Source of the DNA: Eulemur rufifrons
Taxonomy: Eukaryota > Chordata > Mammalia > Primates > Lemuridae
Length of the DNA stretch: 64,000 nt
Direction of reading: 5' to 3'
Assembly: GCF_041146395.1 (NCBI RefSeq)
Contig: NC_091001.1
Span: forward strand, 103,500,965-103,564,964
A program made the position numbers and the translations under genes. The notes below the pieces were generated by a model. It was given only the letters and a program-made list of their open reading frames with translations, searched no databases and was not told where the DNA came from. Each line of letters begins with the position of its first letter. Position 1 is the stretch's first letter. This document shows positions 47,826 to 58,939 of the stretch, in pieces.

Positions 47826-48592
47826 TTTAATAGACTTCTAATGTTTATTCTTTCAAATATAACTATAATATTTCCTGGGGTTATTATAATTTTCAAAATA
47901 CAATAGAAAAAAATCTCCTGAATAAAATTTGTAAATATTTTTTTGACTTGATGTATATTATTAAGATATATAAAATCTATTTTATCAAATTATGTTATAA
48001 ACTCTATATTCCAACTATGGTCAATTCTTATTTCATCTAATAAAATGTTTAATATCATGTTTTCCATGTCTTATTTTCAAAAAATTAATTATATGCTAGC
48101 TGCCAAATAATTAGCTTTTATTAGCCTTTCTCTTTAAATACAATATTAATGTCTAATGAAATTAATGGAATTATTTTTAATTTTTGTACATAATTCTACC
48201 TTAATTGTCTCCTCAACCAAAAACCAGAGTTTGGTACACTCACAAGTACTTAAGCTTACTAAAAAATTACCATGCCAATTACCAAACTACCGATTACCAA
48301 TAAATTTGTTTAATTCCTTACTTTGTGTATAACTTTTTATCTTACCTACACATTACCTTGCATTATTATAAATTAGAACACCATATTAATTTATCATTCT
48401 ATATTTATGACATTATAAAAATGAACTAATTATATTTAATTGCTATCATTTTAATCTTGACCTAACATGTCTTACAAGATGCATTTGATAATTTATTTCT
48501 CTTTAGATCTTATAATATTTCTCAAAACATATATTAACATGTTTATTTCAATTGAAAATTGAATTAATAGTTTTTCTGACAGGAAGTAATTC
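47826..48592. other. Very AT-rich block
   Basis: About 770 bases, nearly all A/T with poly-AT words and no family signature. ATTACC occurs three times within about 35 bases near 48266-48300. It could be a matrix-attachment-type region, but nothing here proves that. Confidence 0.3.
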
Positions 48593-48946
48593 TTTTTTTT
48601 TTAATTTAAGCATATTACGGGGTACAGATGTTTAGGTTACATATATTGCCTTTGCCCCACTGAGTCAGAGCTTCAAGCATGTCCATCCCCCAGATGGTGT
48701 GCACCACACCCATTAGGTGTGAATATTCCCCCTCCCACCTGCCCAACACCCAATGAATGTAACTACTATATATGCACATAAGTGTCGATCAGTTAATACC
48801 AATTTGATGGTGAGTACATGTGGTGTTTGTTTTTCCACTCTTGGGATACTTCACTTAGTAGAATGGGCTCCAGCTCTATCCAGGATAATACAAGAGGTGC
48901 TAGATCACCATTGTTTTTGTGGCTGAGTAGAACTCCATGGTATACC
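48593..48946 (-). mobile_element. L1: 5'-truncated lemur L1 3' end, antisense
   Basis: A T run is followed by AAGCATATTACGGGGTACAG, TTGCCTTTGCCCCACTGAG, CCCAGATGGTGTGCACC, CCAATTTGATGGTGAGTAC, TAGAATGGGCTCCAGC and CTCCATGGTATACC. It is closely related to the antisense part at 37118-37528 and complementary to 54605-54994. The truncation lies at the ATACCATGGAG motif, as at 54605. The target duplication is not clear. Confidence 0.9.
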
Positions 48947-48984
48947 ATTTTAAGCACAGAAATTCAGCGAACTGTAAGGAGTTG

Positions 48985-49250
48985 AGTTTGCCATAGTTTC
49001 AGATTTTAGCATGTGAAAGATGAAGGATCATTAGTGAATTTACATAGGAAAGTAGCATGATCACATTTGCATATTCAAATTATCACCATAACAGTGATAT
49101 AAAGGATGAGTTGGAAGATGTGTTTTAAAGTCCATGAATAATCTCAAATGGTTAGTGAGCAAAGCTGCCTGTCTGATGGCTCTTAGTCTTAGTCTTACAC
49201 AGGAGAAAAACAAAAAGTCATGCTTGAAGAGGAGTGTGCTCAATTGTGGT
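48985..49250 (-). mobile_element. L2: Possible L2 fragment, antisense
   Basis: AGTAGCATGATCACATTTGCAT, GTGATATAAAGGATGAGTTGG and AAAGTCCATGAATAATC resemble the antisense L2 block AGTGACATGATCAGATTTGCATTTT...GGATGGATTGG. Weak. Confidence 0.4.
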
Positions 49251-50910
49251 TAGACAACCTTGGCATTGAGAGTTATAGTGGCCTCTCCATGGCCAAGGCT
49301 ATTGTAAATGATTTAATTGGTTCCCCCATCTGTTTCTCTTTCAAGTTTCCCATGTGAAGAGATCAGATATGAAGCTCTCTCGGCATCACAGCTGGCTCAT
49401 AAAGAAAGATTCCTTTCTGCAGGAAACCAATTTAGCACTAGCCTCTTCTGCCTTATTCTCCTATCACTTCTTAGCTCTCTAATCACAGTCTGTTTTCCAA
49501 CTAATTAGTGTTGAGACAACTCAGCCCTGAACCTCAACTTGAAAATTTTGATGTCATGGGGAGAGAGAACTTAATCAAATGACTTTGATTATTTAACAAA
49601 GAAATTTTCTCTGGTTGAGACTGCCACACTTTCTGAGGTCCTTGGCCTTCTCTTTCAACAGTCATCTTTGCTTGGGCAGTTATGACAAGACTGCCATGGG
49701 CATTGATATCAAAAGACAATGAAAAGAACTGCATTTTCACTGAAATCAGAGTATTTTAAACAGCCTCCTACTGGCTACTAATTTTTTAAAATATCAGTCT
49801 GTTATCATAGGAATGGTTAAATGACTTAGATTTATAGAACAGGTTGTCCTGTCCTCATGAGCTCTTAATCCTGTAAGAATTATGGCAGGTTTTGTTATAT
49901 TAAAATATTTATTTTTATGTTTCCACAGTTTTGTATACTTTCTGTCAGAAGAAACATATTATTTTTTGTGTACGTTCTTGAACGTGAACAAGCTTCTAAC
50001 TTGATTTCTTCTAGACATGGGAAGCAACTTGGGATTGGTGAATAGTCTCTGGATCCTTGAAGCAGGTAGATCTTGGTTAGAATTAAATTCTTTATTCGCT
50101 GTGTAAGTTCAAATGAGAGACTGAGCCCATCCTTTTGCAGTGAAGCTAATATATACTTCATAAAGTTCTTATGATGATAAAATGAAAAGAGGTATCTAAA
50201 ATACTTCATAAAGCATTTGTCTATATAGGAAGCAATTATTTAGCAATGGCTAAATAGTAGTTATTTAAATAGAAACTAGAGTGCCTTCTTTCTGAGCTCC
50301 TATATCCTCTCTATTTACTTTATCACATGGCTAGTTTTTACTAGGTTTTGTGGGCCAGCGAAAATAACAAATTCACCTAAAAGAAAATGCCTTATAAATA
50401 CAATGAACGTTCCTGACCAGGTTACTGTGGAGGCTACTGATGACCTCGAAAGTCTGCACATGTAGATTTAAGCTTTAGTCCCTTTACTTACAGCTCACAT
50501 GGTGTGATTTTCCTCTGCAGACTCTGCGGGGACCCCACGCAGGGAACCAGGTGCCCTACAGACCTCAGATTCTTAGGAGTGCTTGTCAAAACAGATTGAT
50601 TTTTTTGTTCATCATGCATTGCCAGACCCCTAATTTGTTTCCATTTGTATGTGATAATGAAGCCTAGAATTGGCTCCTCTAAAGCACGTTCAAGCATGTT
50701 AACTGCATTTGGTAAAATATTGATTATATCTTCCCCCAAATGGCAGCATTTCCAGTCCAGCAGAGTGAGAGCCTTACGTGCTATAGGCAGTAAAGAAATA
50801 TATCTTTCCCCACATAATCATATGCTAAGGGCATTCCAATTGAAGGGCTGTTTCCAAGCCATATAAGGTTTTCATGGGCAGGTTATGGAATAAAAGTAGC
50901 AAGAAGTGGT
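49251..50910. other. Unassigned sequence
   Basis: No gene or named repeat is recognised in about 1.7 kb. The open frames are under 105 codons and featureless. Confidence 0.35.
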
Positions 50911-51155
50911 TGGTGATAAGAATAGGGGCTTTGGAGCCAGGTAGATGTGATTTATATTTCAGCTCTTATCTTCGTAAGCTCTGTGACCTTAGTCTATGAA
51001 TTGACTTAGTTATGGTCTCAGTTTTATCATCAGAAAATAGGGACAACAGACCTAATTTGCAAAATTTATGTGAGCACAAGAGATAATGTGTGCAAAATGT
51101 GAAACAAAGAACCTAGCCCGTTGTGGGTGCTTAATAAGCAGTAGCTATTGTTATT
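50911..51155 (+). mobile_element. MIR: MIR SINE
   Basis: AGGGGCTTTGGAGCCAGGTAG, AGCTCTGTGACCTTAGTC, TCTCAGTTTTATCATCAGAAA, CAAAGAACCTAGCCCG and GTGGGTGCTTAATAAGCAGTAG match nearly full-length MIR. Confidence 0.85.
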
Positions 51156-51815
51156 GTCATGTTACTTATCTGAGAAGGAAGACAAAGGGCTGTGCCACCC
51201 CTGACATCATGCCCACTCTTCTTCTGCATCTTCAGTGCACCATCTGCCTTGATGTTGAATAGTTGAGCATATATGTGCAGGACATTCTGAGTAATCCAAA
51301 CACAGTGGTGTCCTATTTTCCCCTCACTCTGAGGAAGACCCAATCCATACAACAATGGACAACTACCTGCTGCTGAAGTTATGTCAGAATGTGAAATGTA
51401 ACAGAGAACATCCCTCTGTGTCTAAACTTTCTGTCTGGAGACGGAAGAAAGGGGAAGGTGAATATTTAAATGGATCCACTTCAAAGGACTTTCTCCCAAA
51501 TATTCCTAGGATATAGGCTCCTAGAAAGAGAAAGATGCTAAGGTTGACAATAAAAGGTTAAATAATACAGATACAGGAGGTAGGTTAGGGTGAAGCCCTC
51601 CAGGGAAGGAATCTGAGACTTATTCACTGTATTTACCCAAAGTTAATCATAGCTGGTAGTACCTTCCTTCTCTTTCAATGTTCTCCAGTCTAACTAATCT
51701 ATTTATAGAATTCCAGATTGGTTAAATATTTCCCTATTTTCATGATTTTGATCATACTGACCTCTTGGCCAAGAATGCTGTTGTCCTATTATTAGCCTAG
51801 ATAATGCTACTCCTG
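51156..51815. other. Unassigned sequence
   Basis: Nothing recognisable between the two MIR copies. Confidence 0.35.
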
Positions 51816-51948
51816 GTAGGTCCTGAAGCCACACAGACTGAATTAAAATTCTGGCTCTGCCACTTACTTAGCTGTGTAAACTTGGGCACATTATATATCC
51901 TTTCTATGCCTTGGTTTTCTTATCTATATAATGAGGAAACACAATCAT
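51816..51948 (+). mobile_element. MIR: MIR SINE fragment
   Basis: GGCTCTGCCACTTACTTAGCT, GTGTAAACTTGGGCACATTA and TTTTCTTATCTATATAATGA match the MIR core. It abuts a MER5A copy. Confidence 0.8.
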
Positions 51949-51954
51949 GTCCCT

Positions 51955-52115
51955 TACTACACATGGTGGGGGCACAGACCAGTCGCATCACTACTTGTGT
52001 CTTTGTTAGAAATGCAGAATCCCAGGCCCTACCTCAGACCTGCTGAAGCAAACTCTAGATTTTTAACAAGATCCCCAGGAAATTTTTGTGCATATTAAAC
52101 TTCAAGATGTGCTGA
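51955..52115 (+). mobile_element. MER5A: MER5A hAT-Charlie DNA transposon
   Basis: ACAGACCAGTCGCATCACTAC, TTGTTAGAAATGCAGAATCC, CAGGCCCTACCTCAGACC and TTTTAACAAGATCCCCAGG match MER5A in order. It is a non-autonomous 190-bp family without transposase. Confidence 0.9.
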
Positions 52116-52221
52116 TGGTACCTACATGATAAAGAGATTTTGAGTTTAATTAAGGTGAGATATGTAAAGCAGGTAGAACCTGATAGACATATTAAATGCT
52201 GAATAGATATTCGCTATTACA

Positions 52222-52613
52222 GTCATGCACCACATAACAACTTTTCAGTCAATGACAGATTGAATAGACAACAGTGGTCCCAGAGAATTATACTAGAGCT
52301 GAAAAATTCCCATCGCCTAGTGACATCGTAGCCATCCTAATATTGTAGACCAACACATTACCTTTCCTGTGTTTAAACATGTTTAGCTACAGAAATACTT
52401 ACCATTGTGTTCCAATTACCTACAATATTCAGTACAATACTATGCTGTAGAGGTCTGTAGCCTAGGAGTAATAGGCTATATCATGGAGCCTAAGTGTGTA
52501 GTAGGCTCCACCATCTAGGTTTGTGTAAGTGCACTCTGCAATGTTTGCATATGGGTGAAATAACCTATCGATGCGTTTCTCAGAATATATCCCTGTAGTT
52601 AAGCGACACATGA
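52222..52613 (-). mobile_element. MER2: MER2 (TcMar-Tigger) DNA transposon
   Basis: The ends are inverted repeats: ACAGTCATGCACCACATAAC at the left, and TTAAGCGACACATGACT at the right. Inside, ACCATTGTGTTCCAATTACC, TAGCCTAGGAGTAATAGGCT and ACCATCTAGGTTTGTGTAAG match MER2. Tigger elements insert at TA, and TA precedes the left end. Near full length, non-coding. Confidence 0.9.
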
Positions 52614-52639
52614 CTATTTATTTTACATCAAGAAATACC

Positions 52640-52890
52640 TCAAGTGGCAAATTTGTTGTAAAGCTTTCTATGACCTATCCATTTTCATCTTCTCATTTAA
52701 TTATTTTATCTTTTATTTGTGTTGCACAAAAATCCTCATAAGTACTTCTGAAAATTTAATTACTTGAATGTCTTCTCTGTCACACTAAGAGCTCATTAAG
52801 AACATAGAAGTATCCTTTATCACCCTGCCTTCTTGGCTCTGGATAGTGCTAGAACAGGCCTTAAATAAATATCAGTTGAATAAATGAAAC
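52640..52890 (+). mobile_element. L2: L2 LINE 3' tail
   Basis: TCTTCTCTGTCACACTAAGAG, CTCATTAAGAACATAGAAG, GGATAGTGCTAGAACAGG and TAAATAAATATCAGTTGAATAAATGA match the diverged L2 end. Confidence 0.65.
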
Positions 52891-52949
52891 ACACTCACAT
52901 GCACCCAACAGTAAGAACAAACAGCAGCAACAATAGCAGTACCAAGTGA

Positions 52950-53325
52950 ATGATATGAAGTGTACATACTAGAAAGACGTAAGGAATGTGGAGGTATTCT
53001 GGGAAATTTCTGTAGTAAGATGAAATTTAAGCTGTTCTTTGAACAGCAATAGATGTTTAAGAGCTTAAGGGAAAGAAAAGGCATAAATTCTGGATAGAGG
53101 TAATTGAGTGAAACTTAAATTCTGAGGCACAAATAGCAAGTTTAAGGGAGCAAAAATTGGCTTTTGTTGCTGGAACAGAGAGTACTTTGTGGATCTACAA
53201 TAGAAAGCATAAAGTGTACATTCACTTATTAAAGATCTTGAATACCAAGCTAAGAAGTTATAAAATAGGAAGCAGTTGAAAGTCTTTGAGTTGGAAGTAA
53301 TATGCCAAAAGTGTCTTTAAAAAAG
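52950..53325 (-). mobile_element. L2: L2 LINE fragment, antisense
   Basis: GAAATTTAAGCTGTTCTTTG, TTAAGGGAAAGAAAAGGCAT, TTGTTGCTGGAACAGAG and TTGAATACCAAGCTAAGAAG, with AGCAGTTGAAAGTCTTTGAG, follow the antisense L2 order (GGGCCTTGTATGCCATGCTAAGGAGTTT, GAGCCACTGAAGG). Confidence 0.6.
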
Positions 53326-53506
53326 AAAAAAAAAAGTAAAGCTTACTATTAATAATTGCATCTGCTTGTTCAGTAGCTCTATGTAGAATGAGGCTGATTT
53401 ATGCCCACCCAGACTTACATAAGCATACTGCAAAAGGATGGGGGTGTGGGATATTGCTAGTGAATTCTAACAAGGCAAAGATTCTTTTCACCAATGGTAG
53501 CTATGA

Positions 53507-53527
53507 TTTTTTTTTTTTTTTTTTTTT
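53507..53527. repeat. T21 homopolymer
   Basis: Uninterrupted T run with no SINE body or target duplication seen. Confidence 0.95.
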
Positions 53528-54595
53528 GCCATATCTTCAAGAAAAACAAAGTTTATCTGGGCCATGACAAAGCTATCAAGTCCATATGGTTACTTATGGT
53601 TTGTTTAACGGGGTTTTTTTAAATTAATTTTACTTATCACAGGTATTGTTGTTGTTGCAAATAATTTTCTAATTTGCAAACACTCTAAAAGCCTGTAATT
53701 TCCTTGTCAAAATTATAGGAAAGTATGGCTGAGCAATTAAAGTGACTACTTTAGGTCTTGAATCTGAGTTGCTGCAAACTAGTTGATGAGTAGCAAATAG
53801 CAGTGTTGGGCTGATCCATATGATGTGCGCTCAGCCGGCCTCACTCACTGGCTCCTTAAGTGACTTCTTTGCAGTCTTGGTGCTTCAGCCATTTCCCTGT
53901 GTCTCCAGTTCACTGGGCAGAACAGCAGTCTACACAATATGCCAATGAGTTTGCAAATATGTTGAGGATATTTCATGTGGATTTTACAGTATAAAGTGAG
54001 GGCTTTGTAATATTTTCACTGGAGTTGAATTTACTAAAAAAGAAGTTTTGAGAATCATTGTTCTTCAATATTCTACACTTCCTTTGTGCTGTAGATAAAA
54101 GAAGAAAGAGTCAAAGAAGATCATGAATAAATCCAGTCTCAAAACTGAAATGCTTTATCCTGGTGACTAATTATTTTCTGACCTATACTCTTTGTGGGCC
54201 ATATGTGAACTTTTTTTTTAGTAATTCTTCAAAAGACATGCAGGCCAGACCTGAATGCACAGAAGCAGCTTAATAAGAACTTACTAAATAGTTGAAGTTC
54301 AAAAATGTCTAGCAAGTATCTACCTGTTGTGTATGTTGATAGTCCTCCTGGTGTTCTATATAAGCAAATGAAGCAGGTGCCCTGTCGGTATTATGTCTTG
54401 GGCTCCAGGTAGAGCCTCTGCCCATAGCTCTTTGAGGTCATAAATGCCCCTCCCAGAGACCATGCCTGCCATTCCCTGTAGAACCGGTATATAATTATAA
54501 TCTCCTTGGGAGGACACAGAATGATTGAATCACAGTGATATGTAAAAGGCATTAACATAGGAGCCTTGCTAGAGAGTGAGGGGAGGACATAGGGT
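53528..54595. other. Unassigned sequence
   Basis: No gene or named repeat is recognised in about 1.1 kb upstream of the lemur L1 tail. Confidence 0.35.
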
Positions 54596-54604
54596 AAAGG
54601 ATGA

Positions 54605-54994
54605 TATACCATGGAGCACTACTCAGCTATAAGAAACAATGGTGACATAGCACCTCTTGTATTTTCCTGGAAAGAGCTGGAACCCATTCTACTGAGTGAA
54701 GTATCCCAAGAATGGAAAAATAAGCACCACATGTACTCACCATCAAATTGGTTTCACTGATCAACACCTAAGTGCACATATAGAAATAACATTAATTGGG
54801 TATTGGGCAGATGGCAGGGGAGGAGATGGGTGTATACATACCTAACAGGTGTGATGCGCACCATCTGGGGGATGGACACGCTTGAAGCTCTGACTGGGGG
54901 GGGCAGGGGGAGAAAGGGCAATATATGTAACCTAAACTTTTGTACCCCCATAATATGCTGAAATAAAATAAAAAAGATAATAAATAAATAAATA
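54605..54994 (+). mobile_element. L1: 5'-truncated lemur L1 3' end with candidate duplication
   Basis: It begins TATACCATGGAGCACTACTC and continues with TCTACTGAGTGAAGTATCCC, AAGCACCACATGTACTCACC and GGATGGACACGCTTGAAGC. The end reads TTTTGTACCCCCATAATATG, then GCTGAAATAAAATAA and an A-rich (AAAT)n tail. AAAGGATGA at 54596-54604 and AAAGGATAA at 54995-55003 match in 8 of 9 bases and mark a probable target duplication. Confidence 0.9.
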
Positions 54995-55077
54995 AAAGGA
55001 TAAGAACACACGTTTTAACCATAATATATTGTAATACCTTGTAAATAACACCTGTATCTATTGCATGCATGTTATGC

Positions 55078-55222
55078 ACCAGTGATTGTATTCACAGAGA
55101 TTATCTCACTTATTATTTACAAAACCCTATTAAGTGGGTATTAATATTTTTCTCAATTTAATAGGAAGGCACTGAAGTCTTGAAAGCTTATGCAACTTAC
55201 CTGCATTTAAAGGGCTTAATAA
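55078..55222 (+). mobile_element. MIR: MIR SINE fragment
   Basis: GATTATCTCACTTATTATTTAC, CTATTAAGTGGGTATTAAT and AATAGGAAGGCACTGAAGTC match the diverged MIR core. Confidence 0.65.
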
Positions 55223-56656
55223 AAGTAGATTCTTACTGTTTTAATTACATGAATTTTAGTGAATATGCATATTTATTCCCATTTGCTGGTATTTTTTTCT
55301 GATGAATGACTTCTTAGGATGCTTATAGATCTAATATTTTAACATTTTATGATTAATGAAGCATTTACCTATAGACTTTTCTGGATATTGATTCTTGAGA
55401 ATAATAGTTTGTTTAATGACAAGTCAAAATTTTATTTGCAATGTTAAAGTTGTTTTATCCACCAAAGATAAAGGTCAGATCACCTATGTACCTAACTTTT
55501 TGATAAAGTTATACATGAGATTCCAGAGAGAAATGGTGACTGGAAAAAAAAAAATAGGAAGTTGTTGTCCATGGAGGGAAGTAGAGAGTTTAAAACCAGA
55601 AAGCAACACTCATTCCACCTCTCAGACGAAAACATATGACTAGTCTATAGAGAATAAAAAAGTAGGTAAAAAGGAAATCTTTGGCACAGATTGTGAACTG
55701 TGTAATTGAGAGGGGAAAGTACAGAAGTGTATGTCAGGGGAAAGGTCTAGATTGATTCTGTCTCTGACAATCTTTAGAGCCTCAGATAAACCACTTAATT
55801 CCCTGCACCACAGGTTCTGTCCTAGCAAAAAAAAAAAAAAATCCTCTAAAATGTGAATTATTGGTCTTATTTTACAAGGAGTATTATAATCAGCTTTTGA
55901 AATGAAATAGAGTGGTAATGATGGGCTAATTCTGCTATTTTTTTCAATAGATCTTATTGATTTCCTGTAGAATACATGAATTTTTCATCTATAATTTACC
56001 TGCATAGAAAAGCAATGATTTATTAAGCTCTTTTAAAAAGCAAATGACAACTTTATCCATATATTTCAAGTGACTCATTTAATGTGAGCAAAGATCAGCT
56101 TGATGTCACCAAAAGAGAACAGGAAACAAAGAACCGAGAATAAGAAAACATGTTTCTTTCTTCTGAAAAGGATTTGATGCCAGGATAATCTAGCTTGTTT
56201 TTCCAAACATGGCAGATCAAAAAGACTAGAGAATCTGATAGAAGTAGATGTTCTTGGACACAATGGCATCTAAAAGCTGATGTGCTTGAGTTAAACAAAA
56301 TGCTGAAAGAATTAATTAGCTAAAAATCATGCTGGGAAATTTTAAAATGATAACATTTACAAAAGCATAAAAAATTAAATACCATAAGATCTAATGAAAG
56401 ATATGCAAGACCTCTATACCATTGCTACTCAAAGTATTGTTCAGGAGCAGAGCCAGTCCATGATTTTGTTTCTTACAAATACAATCCAAGAATAAGTATT
56501 TAGAAATTTTTATGGTGATTTGACATTATCGCAAAGTTCAAGCCTGTGATCCATGGATTTGGTTCATCAAGAAGTGTGTAAACCACTTTATATACTTTTG
56601 GACTTAGTTGGTAAGTTACATTTGTTACAAGCTATGACCTAGCCATGCATGGCAGT
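55223..56656. other. Unassigned AT-rich sequence
   Basis: No gene or named repeat is recognised. Possible L1 scraps are too weak to claim. A13-15 runs occur near 55545 and 55828. Confidence 0.35.
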
Positions 56657-57025
56657 TGTCTTAGTAAATTTGGGCCTCCTGTAACAAAAATGCCATACGC
56701 TGGCTGGCTTAAACAACAAACATTTATTCTCACAGTTCTGGAGGCTGGGAGTCCGAGGTTAAGATCCTGATAGGTGTCTAGTGAGGGCACTCTTCCTAAT
56801 TTGCAGATGACCATCTTCTCCTTCTGTCCTCAAATGCTAGAAGGAGAAAAATTGCATGTCTCTTACTCTCTTATAAAGGCATTGATCCCTTGAGGGTAGG
56901 GCCCTCATGACCTAATCTAACCATAATTACCTCCCAAAGAGGGCCCATCTTCAAATGCCACCACGTTGAGGATTAGTGTTTCACCATATAAATCTGGGGG
57001 GGATACAAGTATTCACTTCATAATG
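56657..57025 (-). repeat. MaLR 3' LTR (left, antisense)
   Basis: Begins TGTCTTAGTAAATTTGGGCC. GGCTTAAACAACAAACATTT, TCTCACAGTTCTGGAGGCTGG and CTCATGACCTAATCTAACC follow, and it ends TATTCACTTCATAATG. The complement carries the AATAAATGT polyadenylation region of these LTRs. Confidence 0.85.
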
Positions 57026-58426
57026 TTCTGCCATTTCCCCCCAAATTCATGTTCTTCTCACATAAAAAGTATATTCAATCTATCCCAACAGCCCCAAAAG
57101 TCTTAAATTGTTCAAGCATCAACTCTAAAATCTAATTTCCAAAGTTTCACTTAAATATCATCTAAATCAGATGTGGGTGAGATTCCAGGTACAATTCATC
57201 CTGAGGAAAAATTCCTCTCCCTCTGTGAGCCTGTGAAAACAAATAAATTATGTGGTTCCAAAATACAATGGTGGGGCAGGCATAGGATAGAAATTTCCAT
57301 TCCAAAAGGAATAAACATTAATAGGAAAGAAGAAAGGAGTTATGAGTACCATGCAAGTCCAAAACCCAGTGAGATAAACTCCATGAAATCTTGTCTTGAG
57401 AGTAATCCTTTTTGGCCAGATGCTCTGCCTTCCAGACCTGCAGGAATGGCATTCCTGCCCTTGAAGCTCTGTTGGGTGGGGGGGCCATGCCCACAGTGTT
57501 CTGAGTGGCCCCACTCCCAATGCTCCAGGAGGTCCCATACCCAAAGCCTTGGTTGGAGGCCCCCTAGTTTGATAAATGTGAGACAAGCACCCACCTTTTG
57601 AGACCAAGGAGGCAGCATTAATGATTTCAGAATTGCATTGGAGATCATTCTTCTCTTGTTGTGAAGAATAGCACGTTAGCAGCTGAATAGCTCTATGGTC
57701 TTGTCTTGTAAAATCCAAGTCCAACAGTCTTTTTTCCATTCTATCCTATCTCTCTCCCTCTCAGTTTAAACTGGCAGTGTCCCTGCTTTGGGTGGCTGGT
57801 TAGTGGTACATACCTGTACTAATCTCCTTATCAACTTTCTTATTTCTTGTGATATGGACAGGCTTAGAATTGTCCAAATATCTAAGTTTTGCTTCCTGTT
57901 TGCTTAATAATTTCATCTCAATTTATTTCTCTCTTCTCATATTTTATTATAAGCAGTCAGGAAGAACAAAGATGCTCCTTCAACACTTTGCTTAGAAATA
58001 TCCTCAGCTAAATATCCAATTTTATCACTTGCAAGTTCCACAAAATACCAGAAGACAAGCACAATTAAACCAAGTTAGTTGCCACTTTATAACAAGAATC
58101 ATATTCCCTCTAGTTTCTAATAACGTGTCTCTCATTTCTATGTGAGACCTCATCAGAATGGTCTCACCATCCTTATTTCAGCCAGCAAATTATTCATGGT
58201 TATTTATGTATTCTCTAAGGAGATGGAGGCTTTCTCTCTAGCTCTATGCTTTTATTTCTGAGCCCTCACCAGAATTGCTTTTAAAGGTTTCTCCACAGCA
58301 ATATGAGCTTTTTCTTGTTTATACACCCCAAACTCTCCCATCCTCTACCCATTCCACAGTTCCAAAGCTCCTTCCACATTTTTAGGTGTTTATCACAGCA
58401 GCAACCCCCTTCTCAGGACCAATTTC
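57026..58426 (-). other. MaLR internal region
   Basis: Diverged MaLR internal sequence, recognisable near 58260-58400: AGCCCTCACCAGAATTGC, CCATTCCACAGTTCCAAAGC and TTAGGTGTTTATCACAGCAG. A 163-codon minus-strand frame at 57248-57739 lies in it. It shows no viral domain I recognise and is taken as a relic. Confidence 0.7.
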
Positions 58427-58804
58427 AATCTCAGGCAGTTCAGGCTGCTATAACAAAAATACCATAGACCTGGTCACTTAAACTGCTGACGTTTATTTCT
58501 TACAGTTCCAGAGGCTAAGGAGTTCAAGGTCAAGGTGCCAGAAGATCCAACATCTGGTGTGGGCCCAATTCCTGGTTTATAGATGGCTGTCTTCTTTTTG
58601 TATCCTCACATGGTGGAAAGAGAAAGATTCTGTGTCTCTTCTTCTTTTATAAGGGCATTAATCCCATCATCATGAGAGTCCTCACCCATGACCTAATGTA
58701 ACCCTCATTTCCTCCTGCAGGGCCCACCTACAAATAATATCACACTGGGGATTAGGGTTTCAATATGTAAATTTTGAGGGGATACAAACATTCAGTGCAT
58801 AACA
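58427..58804 (-). repeat. MaLR 5' LTR (right, antisense)
   Basis: GTTCAGGCTGCTATAACAAAA, TTACAGTTCCAGAGGCTAAGG, TTTATAAGGGCATTAATCCC, CACCCATGACCTAATGTAACC and CATTCAGTGCATAACA. Same order as the left LTR, with many differences between the two, so the insertion is old. Confidence 0.85.
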
Positions 58805-58939
58805 GTGGTCATGCATATATTAGCCTGCAATAGATAGAAAACTAATCTGCTTCTGCATCTACTGAGCTTTACTGAAACAAACTAAGAAGACCTAAATATA
58901 AGCAGTGATAAACTATGTACAGGGGCTAGAAGTTTTAAT

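Larger units (their letters stand above)
56657..58804 (-). mobile_element. MaLR: Complete MaLR element (LTR-internal-LTR), antisense
   Basis: Two MLT1/MST-like LTRs in the same antisense orientation, 56657-57025 and 58427-58804, enclose about 1.4 kb of MaLR internal sequence. Total length is 2148 bp. The flanks GCAGT (56652-56656) and GTGGT (58805-58809) agree at three of five bases, a worn 5-bp duplication. MaLRs are non-autonomous relatives of ERVL with no functional gag, pol or env. Most genomic copies are solo LTRs, so a two-LTR copy is the less common state. Confidence 0.85.

Noticed and set aside
57248..57739. 163-codon minus-strand frame
   Set aside because: It lies in the non-coding internal region of a MaLR element, shows no recognisable viral domain and overlaps a second open frame.
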